A DNA stretch of 64,000 bases, taken from the NCBI GenBank assembly GCA_947452315.1, contig CANGCX010000002.1:1-64000 (forward strand), written 5' to 3'. The DNA is from Opitutia bacterium (GTDB lineage: Bacteria > Verrucomicrobiota > Verrucomicrobiia > Opitutales > Opitutaceae). The first letter of the stretch is position 1. Each line of letters opens with the position of its first letter. Position numbers and translations under genes: made by a program. The notes below the pieces were generated by a model that was not told the origin of the DNA, did no database searches, and worked only from the letters and a program-made list of their open reading frames with translations. Shown one piece after another: positions 1 through 9,730 of this stretch.

Positions 1-1482
1 CGGCTGCAAAATCGTCTCCGCAATCCCCGCGAACTCGGCGGCATCCGCGACACGCTTCTCCAATTGCCCGAGCTCCGCGCGACGCTCGCGGCCTTCGGCC
101 CGTCGGCCGCGTTGACCACGATCAGCGCACAACTCCAAGAACTACCGCCGCTCCGCCAGCTGCTCGTTTCCGCTCTCGCCGACGAACTGCCGGCTGACTT
201 CACCGATGGCAATTTCATCCGCGCCGGTTACGACGCCGAGCTCGACCGCCTGCGCGCGCTCACGACTGACAACAAAACCTGGCTCTCCGATCTCGAGCGC
301 GCCGAGCAAGAACGCACCGGCATCCGCAGCCTGAAAGTCCGCTTCACGAATAATTTTGGTTACTACATCGAAGTCACCAAGGCCAACCTCCACCTCGTCC
401 CCGCCGACTACATTCGTCGCCAGACCACCGTCGGCGGCGAGCGCTACGTCACCGAGGCGCTTAAGCTAAAAGAGAAGGAAATCTTTCACGCCGAGGAAAA
501 CGCCCTCGCCCGCGAACACGCTCTCTTCGCGACCCTCATCGCCGCGATTCTCGACGATTCCATCGCGCTCGCGCAAACCGCAGATGCACTCGCCGAACTC
601 GACGTGCTCGCCGGCTGGGCCCTGCTTGCCCGCGAATGGGATTATTGCCGCCCCGTCCTGGATGAAGGCGACGTCTTAGAGATCACCGAAGGCCGCCACC
701 CGGTCGTCGAACAAATGCTCAAGTCGGCCGATGTCGCTCTCGCGCGCGGTGCCACCTCGGCCTTCGTACCCAACGACACTTTGCTCGCCTGCGACGATGC
801 TCAGATCGCGTTGCTCACCGGTCCCAACATGGCCGGCAAATCGACCTACATTCGCCAAGTCGCCCTTATCACGCTGATGGCCCAAGTCGGCTGCTGGGCG
901 CCCGCGAAAACCTGCCGCGTCGGCCTCGTAGATCGCATTTTCTCCCGCGTCGGCGCCAGCGACGATCTCGCGCGTGGCAATTCGACCTTCATGGTCGAGA
1001 TGAACGAGACCGCCAACATCCTCAACAACGCCAGCGAGCGCTCGCTCATCATTCTCGACGAGATCGGCCGCGGCACCTCGACCTACGACGGCCTCAGTAT
1101 AGCCTGGGCAGTGGTCGAACACCTCCATCGCGAGCCCGAGCGCGGACCGCGCACGCTCTTCGCGACACATTACCAAGAACTCACGCAACTCGACAAACAC
1201 CTCCCGCGCCTGCGCAATTTCTCTGTCGCGGTGAAGGAGTGGAACGACGATATCGTCTTCATGCGTCGCGTCGTCCCCGGCGCCGCGGATCGCAGCTACG
1301 GCATCCAAGTCGCCCGCCTCGCCGGCTTGCCCTTGAGCGTGATCGACCGCGCGAAAACCATCCTCGCGAAACTTGAAAGCGACGACGCCACCGTGGCTTT
1401 GCCAGGGCCAACGCTGACGTCAAAACCCAAACGGAAAATCACCATCACACCAACGGACGACTCGCAACTGAGCTTATTGTGA
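1..1482 (+). CDS. mutS: DNA mismatch repair protein MutS, C-terminal part (5' end outside window)
   Basis: The reading frame is open from base 1, so the gene begins before the window; 493 residues are present and roughly the first 370-390 of a usual 850-880 are missing. MutS binds base mismatches and, through its ATPase, recruits MutL. Visible are the clamp/lever part, the Walker A motif TGPNMAGKST (about residues 273-282 of this fragment, bases 817-846), Walker B in LIILDEIGRGTSTYDG, the FATHYQEL motif and the C-terminal helix-turn-helix around YGIQVARLAGLP. The stop TGA at 1480-1482 lies 9 bases from the stop of the convergent aroF. A TTG at 64 is only an internal codon, not a start. Identification is secure. 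Confidence 0.97.
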   Translation, partial: RLQNRLRNPRELGGIRDTLLQLPELRATLAAFGPSAALTTISAQLQELPPLRQLLVSALADELPADFTDGNFIRAGYDAELDRLRALTTDNKTWLSDLERAEQERTGIRSLKVRFTNNFGYYIEVTKANLHLVPADYIRRQTTVGGERYVTEALKLKEKEIFHAEENALAREHALFATLIAAILDDSIALAQTADALAELDVLAGWALLAREWDYCRPVLDEGDVLEITEGRHPVVEQMLKSADVALARGATSAFVPNDTLLACDDAQIALLTGPNMAGKSTYIRQVALITLMAQVGCWAPAKTCRVGLVDRIFSRVGASDDLARGNSTFMVEMNETANILNNASERSLIILDEIGRGTSTYDGLSIAWAVVEHLHREPERGPRTLFATHYQELTQLDKHLPRLRNFSVAVKEWNDDIVFMRRVVPGAADRSYGIQVARLAGLPLSVIDRAKTILAKLESDDATVALPGPTLTSKPKRKITITPTDDSQLSLL

Positions 1483-1491
1483 GCGCGGCTT

Positions 1492-2523
1492 TTAACAGCG
1501 GCGGAGAGCCCAGAGTTGTTTAGCCTGGCTAATCGTCTTCTTGAGCACCTCTGGGGTGAGCGCTTGTTTAGGATCATCGCCAATGCCTTTCGTAGGTTCA
1601 ACGTGCGCCTCGATGCAAAGTCCATCTGCGCCATATGCGACGGCGGCAAGCGCAGCAGCTGGCACGTAACTCGCCTTGCCGACCGAGTGAGAAGGATCCA
1701 CGACGATGGGCGCCCATGTTTTCTCCTTCAATAGTGGAGTGATGCTTTCGTCGGGATGATTCCGATAGCCGTCGAGCGTGGGCGTGGTTCCGCGTGGGCA
1801 AAGAATAACGTTGGGGTTACCGAACGCCACGATGTATTCGGCGGCCGAGATAAATTCATTGATCGGGCCCATGTGAATACTGCGCTTGAGTAAGACTGCG
1901 GTGTCGCGCTCGCCTATCGCTTTACCAATCGCGCGCAGGAGCGAGTAATTAAGTGCATTGCGGGCCCCGACCTGAAGCGTCGTCACGCCCGCGTCGAGCG
2001 CGAGGGCGATGTGAGCTTCTTCCATCACCTCCGTATCGACGGGCAATCCTGTCCGGCGCGAAGCCTCCATCAAAATATCGAGCGATTTAACATCCCCCTG
2101 AAATGAGTACGGATTGGTACGCGGCTTCCATACGCCGCCACGAAGTGCATTGGCCCCGGCTTCCTTTACGGCGGCGGCGGTTTCGTAAAAGTAATTGGGG
2201 TTTTTCGGATCAATTGTGCAAGCTCCCGCGATTACAAACAATTCCTCTCCGAGCGTAACCCCACCGATTTTGATCCGGTGACTGGCTAGGTCCGATCGTT
2301 TGTCCATAAGCTTGAACGGCGACTGGATGCGATCAATCCGATCGATATACTCTAGCCCCTCGAGTCGGTTAATCATGAGGTCTTCTCGCTCATCGCCAAC
2401 GATAGCATAAATGGAACGTACGGCTCCAACGATCGGCTGAATCTTACAACCAAACTCCGCGACGATGGCGGTAATCTCGGCGAGTTGCTCAGAGTTGAGA
2501 CGATTTGATTTCGGCAGTATCAT
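1492..2523 (-). CDS. aroF: 3-deoxy-7-phosphoheptulonate (DAHP) synthase, AroA(I)-beta / ferredoxin-like-domain type
   Basis: Condenses phosphoenolpyruvate and erythrose 4-phosphate in the first step of the shikimate pathway (cytosol). The 343-aa protein has an N-terminal ferredoxin-like regulatory domain (about residues 1-75) followed by the DAHP/KDO8P synthase TIM barrel, the arrangement of the Thermotoga-type enzyme. Visible barrel motifs are GGVWKPRTNPYSFQG, QVGARNALN, LLKRS, ILCPRG and VVDPSHSVGK. The frame extends upstream to a TTG at 2550, but the ATG at 2523 fits the domain start better. It is the last gene of the minus-strand run tolC-maf-tonB-rluA-aroF, 86 bases after the pseudouridine synthase. 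Where many homologues have GPCSVE this one has GACTID. Confidence 0.93.
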   Translation of the reverse strand: MILPKSNRLNSEQLAEITAIVAEFGCKIQPIVGAVRSIYAIVGDEREDLMINRLEGLEYIDRIDRIQSPFKLMDKRSDLASHRIKIGGVTLGEELFVIAGACTIDPKNPNYFYETAAAVKEAGANALRGGVWKPRTNPYSFQGDVKSLDILMEASRRTGLPVDTEVMEEAHIALALDAGVTTLQVGARNALNYSLLRAIGKAIGERDTAVLLKRSIHMGPINEFISAAEYIVAFGNPNVILCPRGTTPTLDGYRNHPDESITPLLKEKTWAPIVVDPSHSVGKASYVPAAALAAVAYGADGLCIEAHVEPTKGIGDDPKQALTPEVLKKTISQAKQLWALRRC

Positions 2524-2609
2524 GACGTTAAGGTGCACAAACAGACACAAATGCAGCGTCGAGGGAAGTCTGGGCTAACCTCGCTAGCGCCGCCCCTTTC
2601 AGCGACGCG

Positions 2610-3371
2610 TTAAAGCCACGCTTCAAATTCAGCCGGCAGTGGCGCCTTGGCGGAAAAATTAAACTCCTTGCCGTGCCACAAGTACGAGAAACTCGTCTCT
2701 AATGAGTGCAAAAAAAGCCGCTTGGTTTCAGCCTGTTTAGCGAAGGCCCGATTGCGCGTGAAATCACCGTACGTCTGATCGCCGACGATTGGAAGATGGC
2801 GCTTGGAACATTGTACGCGGAGTTGATGACTGCGTCCCGTTTGAGGCTCCAGGCGGATCAAAGTAAGCTTTGGTTGCTTGCGCCCGACGCGCACGACGCT
2901 CATGCGACTTTCTGATGGCATGTGACCGGCATGAGCCGCAGTGCGGATTTGGCCGCCCTTTTTTTCTACTGCCAGCAGATCACGCCAAAGCTCCACCGAT
3001 TTCGCCGGCGCGCCAAACACCAGTGCATGATAAACTTTTCGCACCTGTTTTCGTTTAAACTGCGCCCGAATTTCCCTAGCCAATTCTTCGCTGGCCGCCA
3101 CGAGCATCACTCCAGAAGTTGCCGAATCGAGCCGGTTCAACAACCATAGTCGTCGCACGGCGCCTGCCACATCGCGCCATTCGTAAAATTCGCCATCGAG
3201 CGTGTAGCGTGCATCAACCAAAGCCTTGGGTTGATCCGATGATTGATTGGGATGAGACATCACGCCGGCAGGTTTCACAAAAGCGGCCAACCCATTCACG
3301 TCACTTAAGATACGCGTAACATCGCGGCCCATTGGCACACCTGCCCAAAAGCTCTCCGACACGCTGCTCAC
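2610..3371 (-). CDS. RluA-family RNA pseudouridine synthase
   Basis: Isomerises uridine to pseudouridine in rRNA or tRNA; the target cannot be read from sequence. The catalytic Asp lies in LLNRLDSATSG, and the family's C-terminal motif appears as GRSHQLRVQ. The 253-aa length fits the family; there is no N-terminal S4 domain. The GTG start at 3371 overlaps the TGA stop of the upstream tonB-like gene by four bases (GTGA), which favours translational coupling; an ATG 39 bases further in (3332) is the alternative start and follows a weak AGGTG. Confidence 0.88.
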   Translation of the reverse strand: MSSVSESFWAGVPMGRDVTRILSDVNGLAAFVKPAGVMSHPNQSSDQPKALVDARYTLDGEFYEWRDVAGAVRRLWLLNRLDSATSGVMLVAASEELAREIRAQFKRKQVRKVYHALVFGAPAKSVELWRDLLAVEKKGGQIRTAAHAGHMPSESRMSVVRVGRKQPKLTLIRLEPQTGRSHQLRVQCSKRHLPIVGDQTYGDFTRNRAFAKQAETKRLFLHSLETSFSYLWHGKEFNFSAKAPLPAEFEAWL

Positions 3372-4480
3372 TGATAATAAAAGGTAAATGTCATGTCCTG
3401 CGAATTACCGAGCATCGCAACCATGTCGTCGGACCATTTTCCATAGGGCGAACGCGCGGTGATGGCGCTGATACAGGCTTCTTTTCCTTGGTCGCTGGAA
3501 GTATTCTTCACGTCGATAATCGTCGTGATCTTACCGTCGGAATCCATACGGAAACTCACGGTTACAGTCGTGCCCGATGGCGGATAAAGTGAGCTGGAAA
3601 GCAAGATGCGATCCCATTGGATCTGCACGGTCTCAATCATGCGTTGCAGATAAACACCGTAATTGCTCCAACGTGCGTCTACCGCAGTGGGTCCGATGTT
3701 CATCGTACCGAATTTGTTGTCCGAAAAAATACCGGGACGCACCTGCTGCTTTTGCAACACGGGGCGAGGCTGTGGTTTTTGCCGATCTATTTTGGGTGTG
3801 CTCGCCTGAGTCCCTTGTAACAGTGGCGCATTCTTAATGCCTTCAACCCGCTCTGGTACCGCTTTGGCACCTTCAACTAATTTAGCGATATTGCTGCCAA
3901 AGGCATCAGCATTGTCGCCTTCCTTCTTTTCAAAACCCGAGAGTGGATTCTGTTCCTGCTTGGGCGCTTCTTGCGTCGCGTCTTTGCTGGCGACTTCGAC
4001 CGGCGGAGCCATCGGCACCGATTCCTGCGGCTTGGTGAGCTGACCGTCAACGATCTGCGTAGAGTGAATATCCTTTTTGCCATCGAGCGCGGGCATGTCG
4101 TTCTTGCCGTTTGGCGTCGGCTTCTCCTGCGCTACTTGCTGATTCATGAAACTAAAATTATTCGTCTTATCTGGCGGATTATCTGGTGCGTCAGGATTAG
4201 CCTCCACGAACTTGGAAGGCAGCGGTTTGGGTTGCGGCTTTGGCGCCTCAAACTCTTCTGGCGCCATTTCGATGCTGAAAGTCTGCGGGGGCGGCGTGCG
4301 CGGAACCAAGGACTCTGGAGCGACTTTCAAAAAATACGGGGCTGCCACAAAAAGCAGCAAATGCAAGAGAAGCGTCCCAATCACGCCGATTTGAATCGAA
4401 CGCACCTCTGGATTCGTCGATAGCTGCGGCAATACCCGGCGTGATCGGGTCGGTGGCGGCTCGCTTAAAAGGGTGCTCAT
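3368..4480 (-). CDS. TonB/TolA-like energy transducer
   Basis: A 370-aa inner-membrane-anchored periplasmic protein. One transmembrane helix is visible near residues 30-52 (QIGVIGTLLLHLLLFVAAPY), followed by a long Pro/Lys/Gln-rich spacer (about residues 60-260) typical of proteins that span the periplasm, then a C-terminal globular segment resembling the TonB/TolA C domain that ends in TFTFYYQ. It presumably passes proton-motive energy to the outer membrane, possibly to TonB-dependent receptors such as the one at 38.5-41.9 kb, or acts in a Tol-like system. No ExbB/ExbD or TolQ/R neighbour is present. It lies 32 bases after maf and overlaps the next gene by four bases. TonB versus TolA cannot be decided. 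Confidence 0.78.
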   Translation of the reverse strand: MSTLLSEPPPTRSRRVLPQLSTNPEVRSIQIGVIGTLLLHLLLFVAAPYFLKVAPESLVPRTPPPQTFSIEMAPEEFEAPKPQPKPLPSKFVEANPDAPDNPPDKTNNFSFMNQQVAQEKPTPNGKNDMPALDGKKDIHSTQIVDGQLTKPQESVPMAPPVEVASKDATQEAPKQEQNPLSGFEKKEGDNADAFGSNIAKLVEGAKAVPERVEGIKNAPLLQGTQASTPKIDRQKPQPRPVLQKQQVRPGIFSDNKFGTMNIGPTAVDARWSNYGVYLQRMIETVQIQWDRILLSSSLYPPSGTTVTVSFRMDSDGKITTIIDVKNTSSDQGKEACISAITARSPYGKWSDDMVAMLGNSQDMTFTFYYQ

Positions 4481-4512
4481 GGACAGTGGGCTTCCGGACT
4501 AATACGAATCAT

Positions 4513-5094
4513 TCAGCGTATCAGACCGCACCGGGTCAAAATTTGTTTCGTAGTTTCTAAGGGCAGTCCGATGATATTCGACAACGATCCTTGGTAACCC
4601 GCCACAATCATGTCGGCCCGATCTTGAATACCATAGCCGCCGGCCTTATCAAGTGTGTGCACTCGCGCGAGGTAGGCCTCAATCACGTCATCACCATAAG
4701 TTTTAAACGTCACCTCGCTCGACTCTCCGTCATCAATGCGCAGCCCCTCGCAGAGGCGGCGTAACGCTAAACCAGTAAACACCGTATGCGTGCGACCACT
4801 CAAGCGCCGCAACATAGCGCGCGCCTCGGTGGAGTCCGCGGGTTTATTCAACGCGGCGCCTTCCAGAAAAACTGTGGTATCGGCCCCAAGCACGAGCGCC
4901 TCAGGATTCCGCGCCGCCACCCAGTCGGCTTTGAGTCCAGCATTGTGCGCTACCATTACGCGTGGATCCGTAGCAGGATCTTCATGCTCGGTCACCGCTG
5001 CCGTCTCCACTGTAAAGCTCACCCCGAGTTGCGTGAGCAACTCCCTGCGGCGCGGGGACGCAGAGGCGAGGATCAACAAGGGAGCTGAGTTCAT
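4513..5094 (-). CDS. maf: Maf-family nucleoside triphosphate pyrophosphatase
   Basis: Hydrolyses non-canonical or pyrimidine NTPs (dTTP/UTP or m7GTP in characterised relatives) to the monophosphate. The 193-aa length is normal. Family motifs are LASASPRRRELL at the N-terminus, VLGADTTV with the catalytic Asp, NKPADSTEA, LSGRTHTVFTG, GGYGIQD and GSLSNIIGLPLE. The ATG overlaps the stop of the TolC-like gene by four bases (ATGA at 5091-5094), so the two are probably translated from one message. A GGAG lies about nine bases before the ATG, one of the few Shine-Dalgarno-like sequences here. Confidence 0.93.
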   Translation of the reverse strand: MNSAPLLILASASPRRRELLTQLGVSFTVETAAVTEHEDPATDPRVMVAHNAGLKADWVAARNPEALVLGADTTVFLEGAALNKPADSTEARAMLRRLSGRTHTVFTGLALRRLCEGLRIDDGESSEVTFKTYGDDVIEAYLARVHTLDKAGGYGIQDRADMIVAGYQGSLSNIIGLPLETTKQILTRCGLIR

Positions 5095-6401
5095 TCCACG
5101 CGCTCCGCGAGGATGCCGCGCACGTCGCCTTTAGCGCGAGCGAGTTCAACGCGACTAAGATTGTACTGGTAAACGGCTTCAACGCGTCCATCGCTCGCGA
5201 TCGCAAGGCGATTCTGCGCTTCTATGATCTCCCGATTGTCGGCTACTCCCTGTTGGAAACGTTTTTGCGCCAACTCCAGTTCTTGCTCCGCTAGGTGAAG
5301 ACTTTTTTCTGCCACGGCGATCTGGGCGAAACGTGAGGCCGCATCTTGTTGGGCGAGTCGGAGCTCAGCGGAGATTTGCAGCTCCAGATTATGCAAACGA
5401 ACAGCTTGGGCACGTTGACGCGAAAGCGCGGCGCGGCGGTCAGCACCGCTCTTGAAACCGTCAAAGATCGGAAGTGTTACCGTTGCACCTGCGAACCATG
5501 CTGGTTGATTTGAATTGTCCAAAAACTCGGTGGATACGTAACCGTACTCACCACTAAGCCCCAGTGCAGGGAGACGTTGCAACTTGGCCGTTTGAACATC
5601 GACTTTCGCCTGCTCAACTGCCTTTTGTGCACGCAGCCAATCGGCGCGTTTCGCGAAGGTCGTCTGCTCGAAGCCATCGGCAAAGTTACCAGCGTTGACG
5701 CGACGCACTTCAAAATCAGCCAAGGCCAAACGACGCGCTGGATCTAAATCTAACAAACGCTGCAACAACAACGCGCTTTGGTATACGACCGTATCTTGTT
5801 GTAAGCGGGCTTGCTCGGCTTGGGCGAGGAGGGATTCCGCTCGGGTCACATCAATCTGCGTAGCCACGCCCGCGCTTAACTGGTTTAGCGCGAGATCAAC
5901 GAGAGCTTTAGCGCGAGAGGTGTTGGCGTCTAAAACTTCGATACGCCGGAGATTTCTTAAATGGGTAAAAAACGTCTGCGCCACTGAGGTGAGCGCGGTT
6001 TGCAATGTCGCCTGATAATCAGCTTGGGCGACGGCAATACCGACGCGCGAGGCTTTATAGGCCGAGAGTTGCTGTGGGTTCAAGACCGCGACATTGCCTG
6101 TAAGTTTTCCGTCAAAGCGGTTGGTCGCTGGTGTCTGAGTTAGAGCTCCGCTGCTAGCGACCGACACAGCCTCGGTGCGTTTCTGATTACCGCTTAAGCC
6201 CACGATCGGCATAAGCCCCACACGCTGCTGATTCGAAGCCTCCAAGGCCTGAGCCGCGGACTCACGACTCAGAAGCACGCTGACATTAACGCCCTCAACT
6301 GCGCCCAAGGCCTGCGCCAGTGAAAGCGACTCTGTTTGAGCGGAGACGCAATTTACCACCGCCACTGCGACGAAAAGGAGGGAAAAACGAAACACGTGCA
6401 T
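5091..6401 (-). CDS. TolC-family outer-membrane efflux protein
   Basis: A 436-aa secreted protein with a signal peptide (MHVFRFSLLFVAVAVVNCVSA) and two OEP-type repeats rich in Ala/Gln/Leu coiled-coil helices, as in TolC/OprM channels that serve type I secretion or RND pumps. The repeat hallmark is seen in stretches such as LFVKR-less helices ending VAQTFFTHLRNLRRIEVLD and a second copy near LAQQDAASRFAQIAVAEKSL. The frame extends upstream to a GTG at 6470, but the signal peptide starts at the ATG at 6401, so that start is chosen. No transporter or adaptor gene is adjacent; the MacA-like adaptor at 63 kb may or may not be a partner. Confidence 0.85.
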   Translation of the reverse strand: MHVFRFSLLFVAVAVVNCVSAQTESLSLAQALGAVEGVNVSVLLSRESAAQALEASNQQRVGLMPIVGLSGNQKRTEAVSVASSGALTQTPATNRFDGKLTGNVAVLNPQQLSAYKASRVGIAVAQADYQATLQTALTSVAQTFFTHLRNLRRIEVLDANTSRAKALVDLALNQLSAGVATQIDVTRAESLLAQAEQARLQQDTVVYQSALLLQRLLDLDPARRLALADFEVRRVNAGNFADGFEQTTFAKRADWLRAQKAVEQAKVDVQTAKLQRLPALGLSGEYGYVSTEFLDNSNQPAWFAGATVTLPIFDGFKSGADRRAALSRQRAQAVRLHNLELQISAELRLAQQDAASRFAQIAVAEKSLHLAEQELELAQKRFQQGVADNREIIEAQNRLAIASDGRVEAVYQYNLSRVELARAKGDVRGILAERVE

Positions 6402-6431
6402 GACGACGATCAAGCGCGCCTTCCGATAAAC

Positions 6432-6453
6432 GTGCAAGCCTTGCGAGTTGCAC
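6432..6453. promoter_or_regulatory. Inverted repeat in the tolC/nadE divergent region
   Basis: Arms GTGCAA (6432-6437) and TTGCAC (6448-6453) form a perfect 6-bp dyad with a 10-base centre, lying between the divergent tolC-like (start 6401) and nadE (start 6494) genes. It could be an operator, but six-base arms can occur by chance, and if the tolC-like gene started at 6470 it would be coding. Confidence 0.25.
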
Positions 6454-6493
6454 CTCGCCAAATGATCCACAGGCTTTTGCTCTCGTAACTTCC

Positions 6494-8134
6494 ATGCGTC
6501 TTGGCCTCGCCCAGCTTAATCCGACTGTCGGTGACATCGCCGGCAATCGCCGTAAAATTCTCGCTGCTTACGTCGCGCTCGTCGCCCAAGGCGCCGAACT
6601 CGTCGTTTTCCCCGAGCTCATCGTGTGCGGTTATCCGCCACGCGACCTGCTTTTAAAACGTCGCTTCGTGCCCGACGTTGTTGATTCCATGGCAGAAATC
6701 GCCGCCGCGATTGGCGAGGTACCTGCCATCATCGGCACGGTCACGATCAATTCCTCTGGAAACGGCCGTGCGTTTTACAATTCCGCCGCATTCTGCCACC
6801 GCGGCCAAATCGTCACCATCGCTAATAAATGTCTATTGCCTACCTACGACGTCTTTGACGAGGACCGCTACTTCGAACCCGCCGCCGCGCCAACAGTTGT
6901 GCTGCATCAAGGCCGAAAAATCGGCATCACGCTTTGTGAAGACATTTGGACGCACCCGATGGTCAACACTCGACGCTTGTATCACGGGCTAGACCCTGTT
7001 GCCCAACTAGCCGCGATGAAGTGCGATATCATGGTCAACCTTTCGGCCAGCCCCTGGCACCACGGCAAAGGCGACGTCCGCACAAAAGTTGTCACCGACG
7101 CCGCCCGCACCCTCGGATGCCCCGTCGCCTACGTGAACGCCGTCGGAGGTAACGACGAACTCATCTTCGACGGCCGTAGCCTAGTCGCTCAATCAGATGG
7201 AACTATTACAGCAGGCCTAGCTGCTTTCACGGAAGATATTCGCGTGGTCGATACCAGTATTCGTACTGCGCCTGCACCCACCTTTCAACAAGCCGAACTC
7301 GCCGACATTTACGGGGCACTCGTTTTGGGGCTGAGGGACTACGCGCAAAAATCTGGATTCAAAAAAGCCCTCATCGCCCTCAGCGGAGGGATCGACTCCG
7401 CGCTCGTCGCCGTGATCGCTGCTGAAGCTTTTGGACCGCAAAACGTCATTGGCGTTTCGCTCCCCTCATCGATTTCCTCGCAACACTCGCGCGACGATGC
7501 CCGTATCCTTGCCACAAATCTTGGCATCCGCTTCGAGACCATCGCGATCGCTGAAGCGGTCGCCGCGACTGAAAATTCGCTGAAAACTGTCTTCTCTGGA
7601 CTCGGCCGTGATGTGACTGAGGAAAATATTCAGGCTCGCACGCGCGGCGTCCTCATGATGGCGCTCTCCAATAAATTTGGCGCGCTGCTATTAACTACGG
7701 GAAACAAAAGCGAGATGGCTGTTGGGTACTGTACCCTATACGGCGACATGTGCGGCGGACTCGCCGTAATCAGCGATGTGTTTAAGATGCAGGTTTACGC
7801 CCTTTCACGCTGGATCAACCGCGACCACGAGATAATTCCGGTCAATACCATCGACAAACCGCCATCCGCCGAGCTTCGCCCCGGCCAAGTCGACCAAGAC
7901 AGTCTCCCACCCTACGAACAACTCGATGCCATTTTGCGCGGCTACGTTGAAGAAGGTCTACCCCGACGCGACCTAATCGCCCAAGGTTTTGCCGAATCCG
8001 TGGTTAATGATATCGCCCGCAAAGTCGATCTCAACGAGTACAAGCGCAAACAGTCGGCACCCGGACTCAAGATCACGCCCCTCGCCTTTGGCGTAGGTCG
8101 ACGCATTCCGATTGTTCAAAAATACGTGAGTTAA
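6494..8134 (+). CDS. nadE: Glutamine-dependent NAD+ synthetase
   Basis: Makes NAD+ from deamido-NAD+ and ATP with ammonia released from glutamine, the final step of NAD biosynthesis. The 546-aa protein has an N-terminal nitrilase-type glutaminase domain with its Glu-Lys-Cys triad ([36 protein letters not shown]) and a C-terminal synthetase domain with the ATP pyrophosphatase loop [11 protein letters not shown] near residue 300, [18 protein letters not shown] and [11 protein letters not shown]. The ATG at 6494 has no Shine-Dalgarno sequence. It is followed by hemL 26 bases later on the same strand, suggesting co-transcription. Confidence 0.96.
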   Translation: MRLGLAQLNPTVGDIAGNRRKILAAYVALVAQGAELVVFPELIVCGYPPRDLLLKRRFVPDVVDSMAEIAAAIGEVPAIIGTVTINSSGNGRAFYNSAAFCHRGQIVTIANKCLLPTYDVFDEDRYFEPAAAPTVVLHQGRKIGITLCEDIWTHPMVNTRRLYHGLDPVAQLAAMKCDIMVNLSASPWHHGKGDVRTKVVTDAARTLGCPVAYVNAVGGNDELIFDGRSLVAQSDGTITAGLAAFTEDIRVVDTSIRTAPAPTFQQAELADIYGALVLGLRDYAQKSGFKKALIALSGGIDSALVAVIAAEAFGPQNVIGVSLPSSISSQHSRDDARILATNLGIRFETIAIAEAVAATENSLKTVFSGLGRDVTEENIQARTRGVLMMALSNKFGALLLTTGNKSEMAVGYCTLYGDMCGGLAVISDVFKMQVYALSRWINRDHEIIPVNTIDKPPSAELRPGQVDQDSLPPYEQLDAILRGYVEEGLPRRDLIAQGFAESVVNDIARKVDLNEYKRKQSAPGLKITPLAFGVGRRIPIVQKYVS

Positions 8135-8160
8135 CCGTAAAGTTGTTCACGCGCTAAGTC

Positions 8161-9444
8161 ATGTCGTCTCAAAATTCTAGTAACCTTTTCGCCCGCGCGC
8201 TCCAACTCATCCCCGGAGGCGTCAATTCCCCCGTCCGCGCCTTCCGATCAGTCGGAGGTTCGCCATTTTACGTAAAGGCCGCTCGTGGGGCGACGCTCAT
8301 CACCGCTGACGACCGCGAGCTGATTGATTTCGTCTGCACCTGGGGGCCAGCGATCCACGGCCACAACCACCCGCGCATTAAAGCCGCAATCGCCACCGCG
8401 CTTGAGAGCGGAACTTCGTTTGGCACACCCAATCCCTACGAGGTCGAAATGGCTGAGCTCATCACACGGCTCGTCCCATCAATTAAAAAAGTCCGCATGA
8501 CCAGCAGCGGCACCGAGGCCACTATGTCCGCCGTGCGACTCGCCCGTGGATTCACGCGTCGCGATAAAATAATCAAGTTTTCCGGCTGCTACCACGGGCA
8601 TTCTGATTCGTTGCTCATCAAAGCCGGCTCCGGAGCCCTTACACACGGTCACCCAGATAGCGCCGGTATCCCAGCCAGTTTCGCCCGCGAGACAATCGTC
8701 CTGCCTTTTAATAATGCTGCCGCTCTTGCCGCCGCGTTTGCCGCCCATCCAGATCAAATCGCCGGTGTTATTCTAGAACCGTACATCGGTAACGTCGGCT
8801 TTATTCCCGCCGCCCCTGGATACCTCGCAGCAGTCCGCCAACTCTGTACCCAGCACGGAGCGCTGCTCATCTTCGATGAAGTCATGACAGGATTTCGCCT
8901 CGCTCTCGGCGGCGTGCAGCAAATCGAAGGTATCGCTCCCGACCTTACCACCCTAGGCAAAATTATTGGTGGGGGTCTACCCGTGGGCGCATTTGGCGGA
9001 CGTGCGGATATCATGGACTACCTCGCACCCTTAGGTCCAGTGTATCAAGCCGGTACTCTTTCTGGCAACCCTCTAGCCTTATCTGCCGGCATTGCTAGCC
9101 TAAGGCTTCTCGAAGAGCTCAATCCTTACGCCCGCCTCGATGCTCTAGGCCGCCAAGTCCGTGAAGCCGTGCTCTCCGCCGCAAAATCCAAAGGTATTTC
9201 CATACAAGTCCCACAACGCGGATCTATGTTCAGCGTGTTCTTTACCGCTACACCCATCCGAGATTACGATAGTGCACTCACCTCTGATGCTAAGCTCTTT
9301 GGTCGTTTCTTTCGCGCCTGTCTAGACGGAGGAGTTTATCTACCACCCAGCGCCTACGAGGCCTACTTTCTCAGCACGGCCCATGAGGGTGACGCTATTG
9401 ACCGCGCCTGCGAGGTGATAAACACGGCACTTCGTAATCTCTAA
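8161..9444 (+). CDS. hemL: Glutamate-1-semialdehyde 2,1-aminomutase
   Basis: A PLP enzyme that turns glutamate-1-semialdehyde into 5-aminolevulinate in the C5 route to tetrapyrroles. The 427-aa length is standard. Motifs: N-terminal [18 protein letters not shown], the PLP-binding [16 protein letters not shown] and [17 protein letters not shown], the Schiff-base lysine in [16 protein letters not shown] (about residue 267), and [12 protein letters not shown]. The gene is followed by 286 bases without a recognisable gene up to the convergent recombinase; I saw no clear terminator there. Confidence 0.96.
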   Translation: MSSQNSSNLFARALQLIPGGVNSPVRAFRSVGGSPFYVKAARGATLITADDRELIDFVCTWGPAIHGHNHPRIKAAIATALESGTSFGTPNPYEVEMAELITRLVPSIKKVRMTSSGTEATMSAVRLARGFTRRDKIIKFSGCYHGHSDSLLIKAGSGALTHGHPDSAGIPASFARETIVLPFNNAAALAAAFAAHPDQIAGVILEPYIGNVGFIPAAPGYLAAVRQLCTQHGALLIFDEVMTGFRLALGGVQQIEGIAPDLTTLGKIIGGGLPVGAFGGRADIMDYLAPLGPVYQAGTLSGNPLALSAGIASLRLLEELNPYARLDALGRQVREAVLSAAKSKGISIQVPQRGSMFSVFFTATPIRDYDSALTSDAKLFGRFFRACLDGGVYLPPSAYEAYFLSTAHEGDAIDRACEVINTALRNL

Positions 9445-9730
9445 TATGCTTTTTTATGCAGACGATTGTTCTGCGCCGCCGCCTGTTACACGCTATTTTA
9501 GTATTACACCCAGGCCGAATCTCCCCCTTGTGCTCTCTGTCTCAAAAGTGTTTATCGACCAACTTTGTACCAGCCTACTCAGCTAGGTAAGAATGATATG
9601 CCTAGGCACTAAGCTTAACCCTTTGACCGCGACGTGAAGCTAGGGCTAACGACGCGGAAATTCCCCCGTTACGACTCTGCCATCAACACCACGTAACGCG
9701 GCATTACGCTTTTACGAGCGTTCTAAAAGC

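Noticed and set aside
676-1308. Long open frame (210 codons) antisense to mutS
   Set aside because: Shadow of a high-GC coding strand; its composition is Arg/Ala/Gly-rich with no domain, and mutS is well conserved here.
3971-4423. 150-codon plus-strand frame across the tonB-like gene
   Set aside because: Antisense of a Pro/Lys-rich spacer, which gives low-complexity Arg-rich output; no start signal or family resemblance.
9445-9730. 286-base gap between hemL and the recombinase
   Set aside because: Read on both strands for a small gene, RNA or terminator; nothing convincing was seen.
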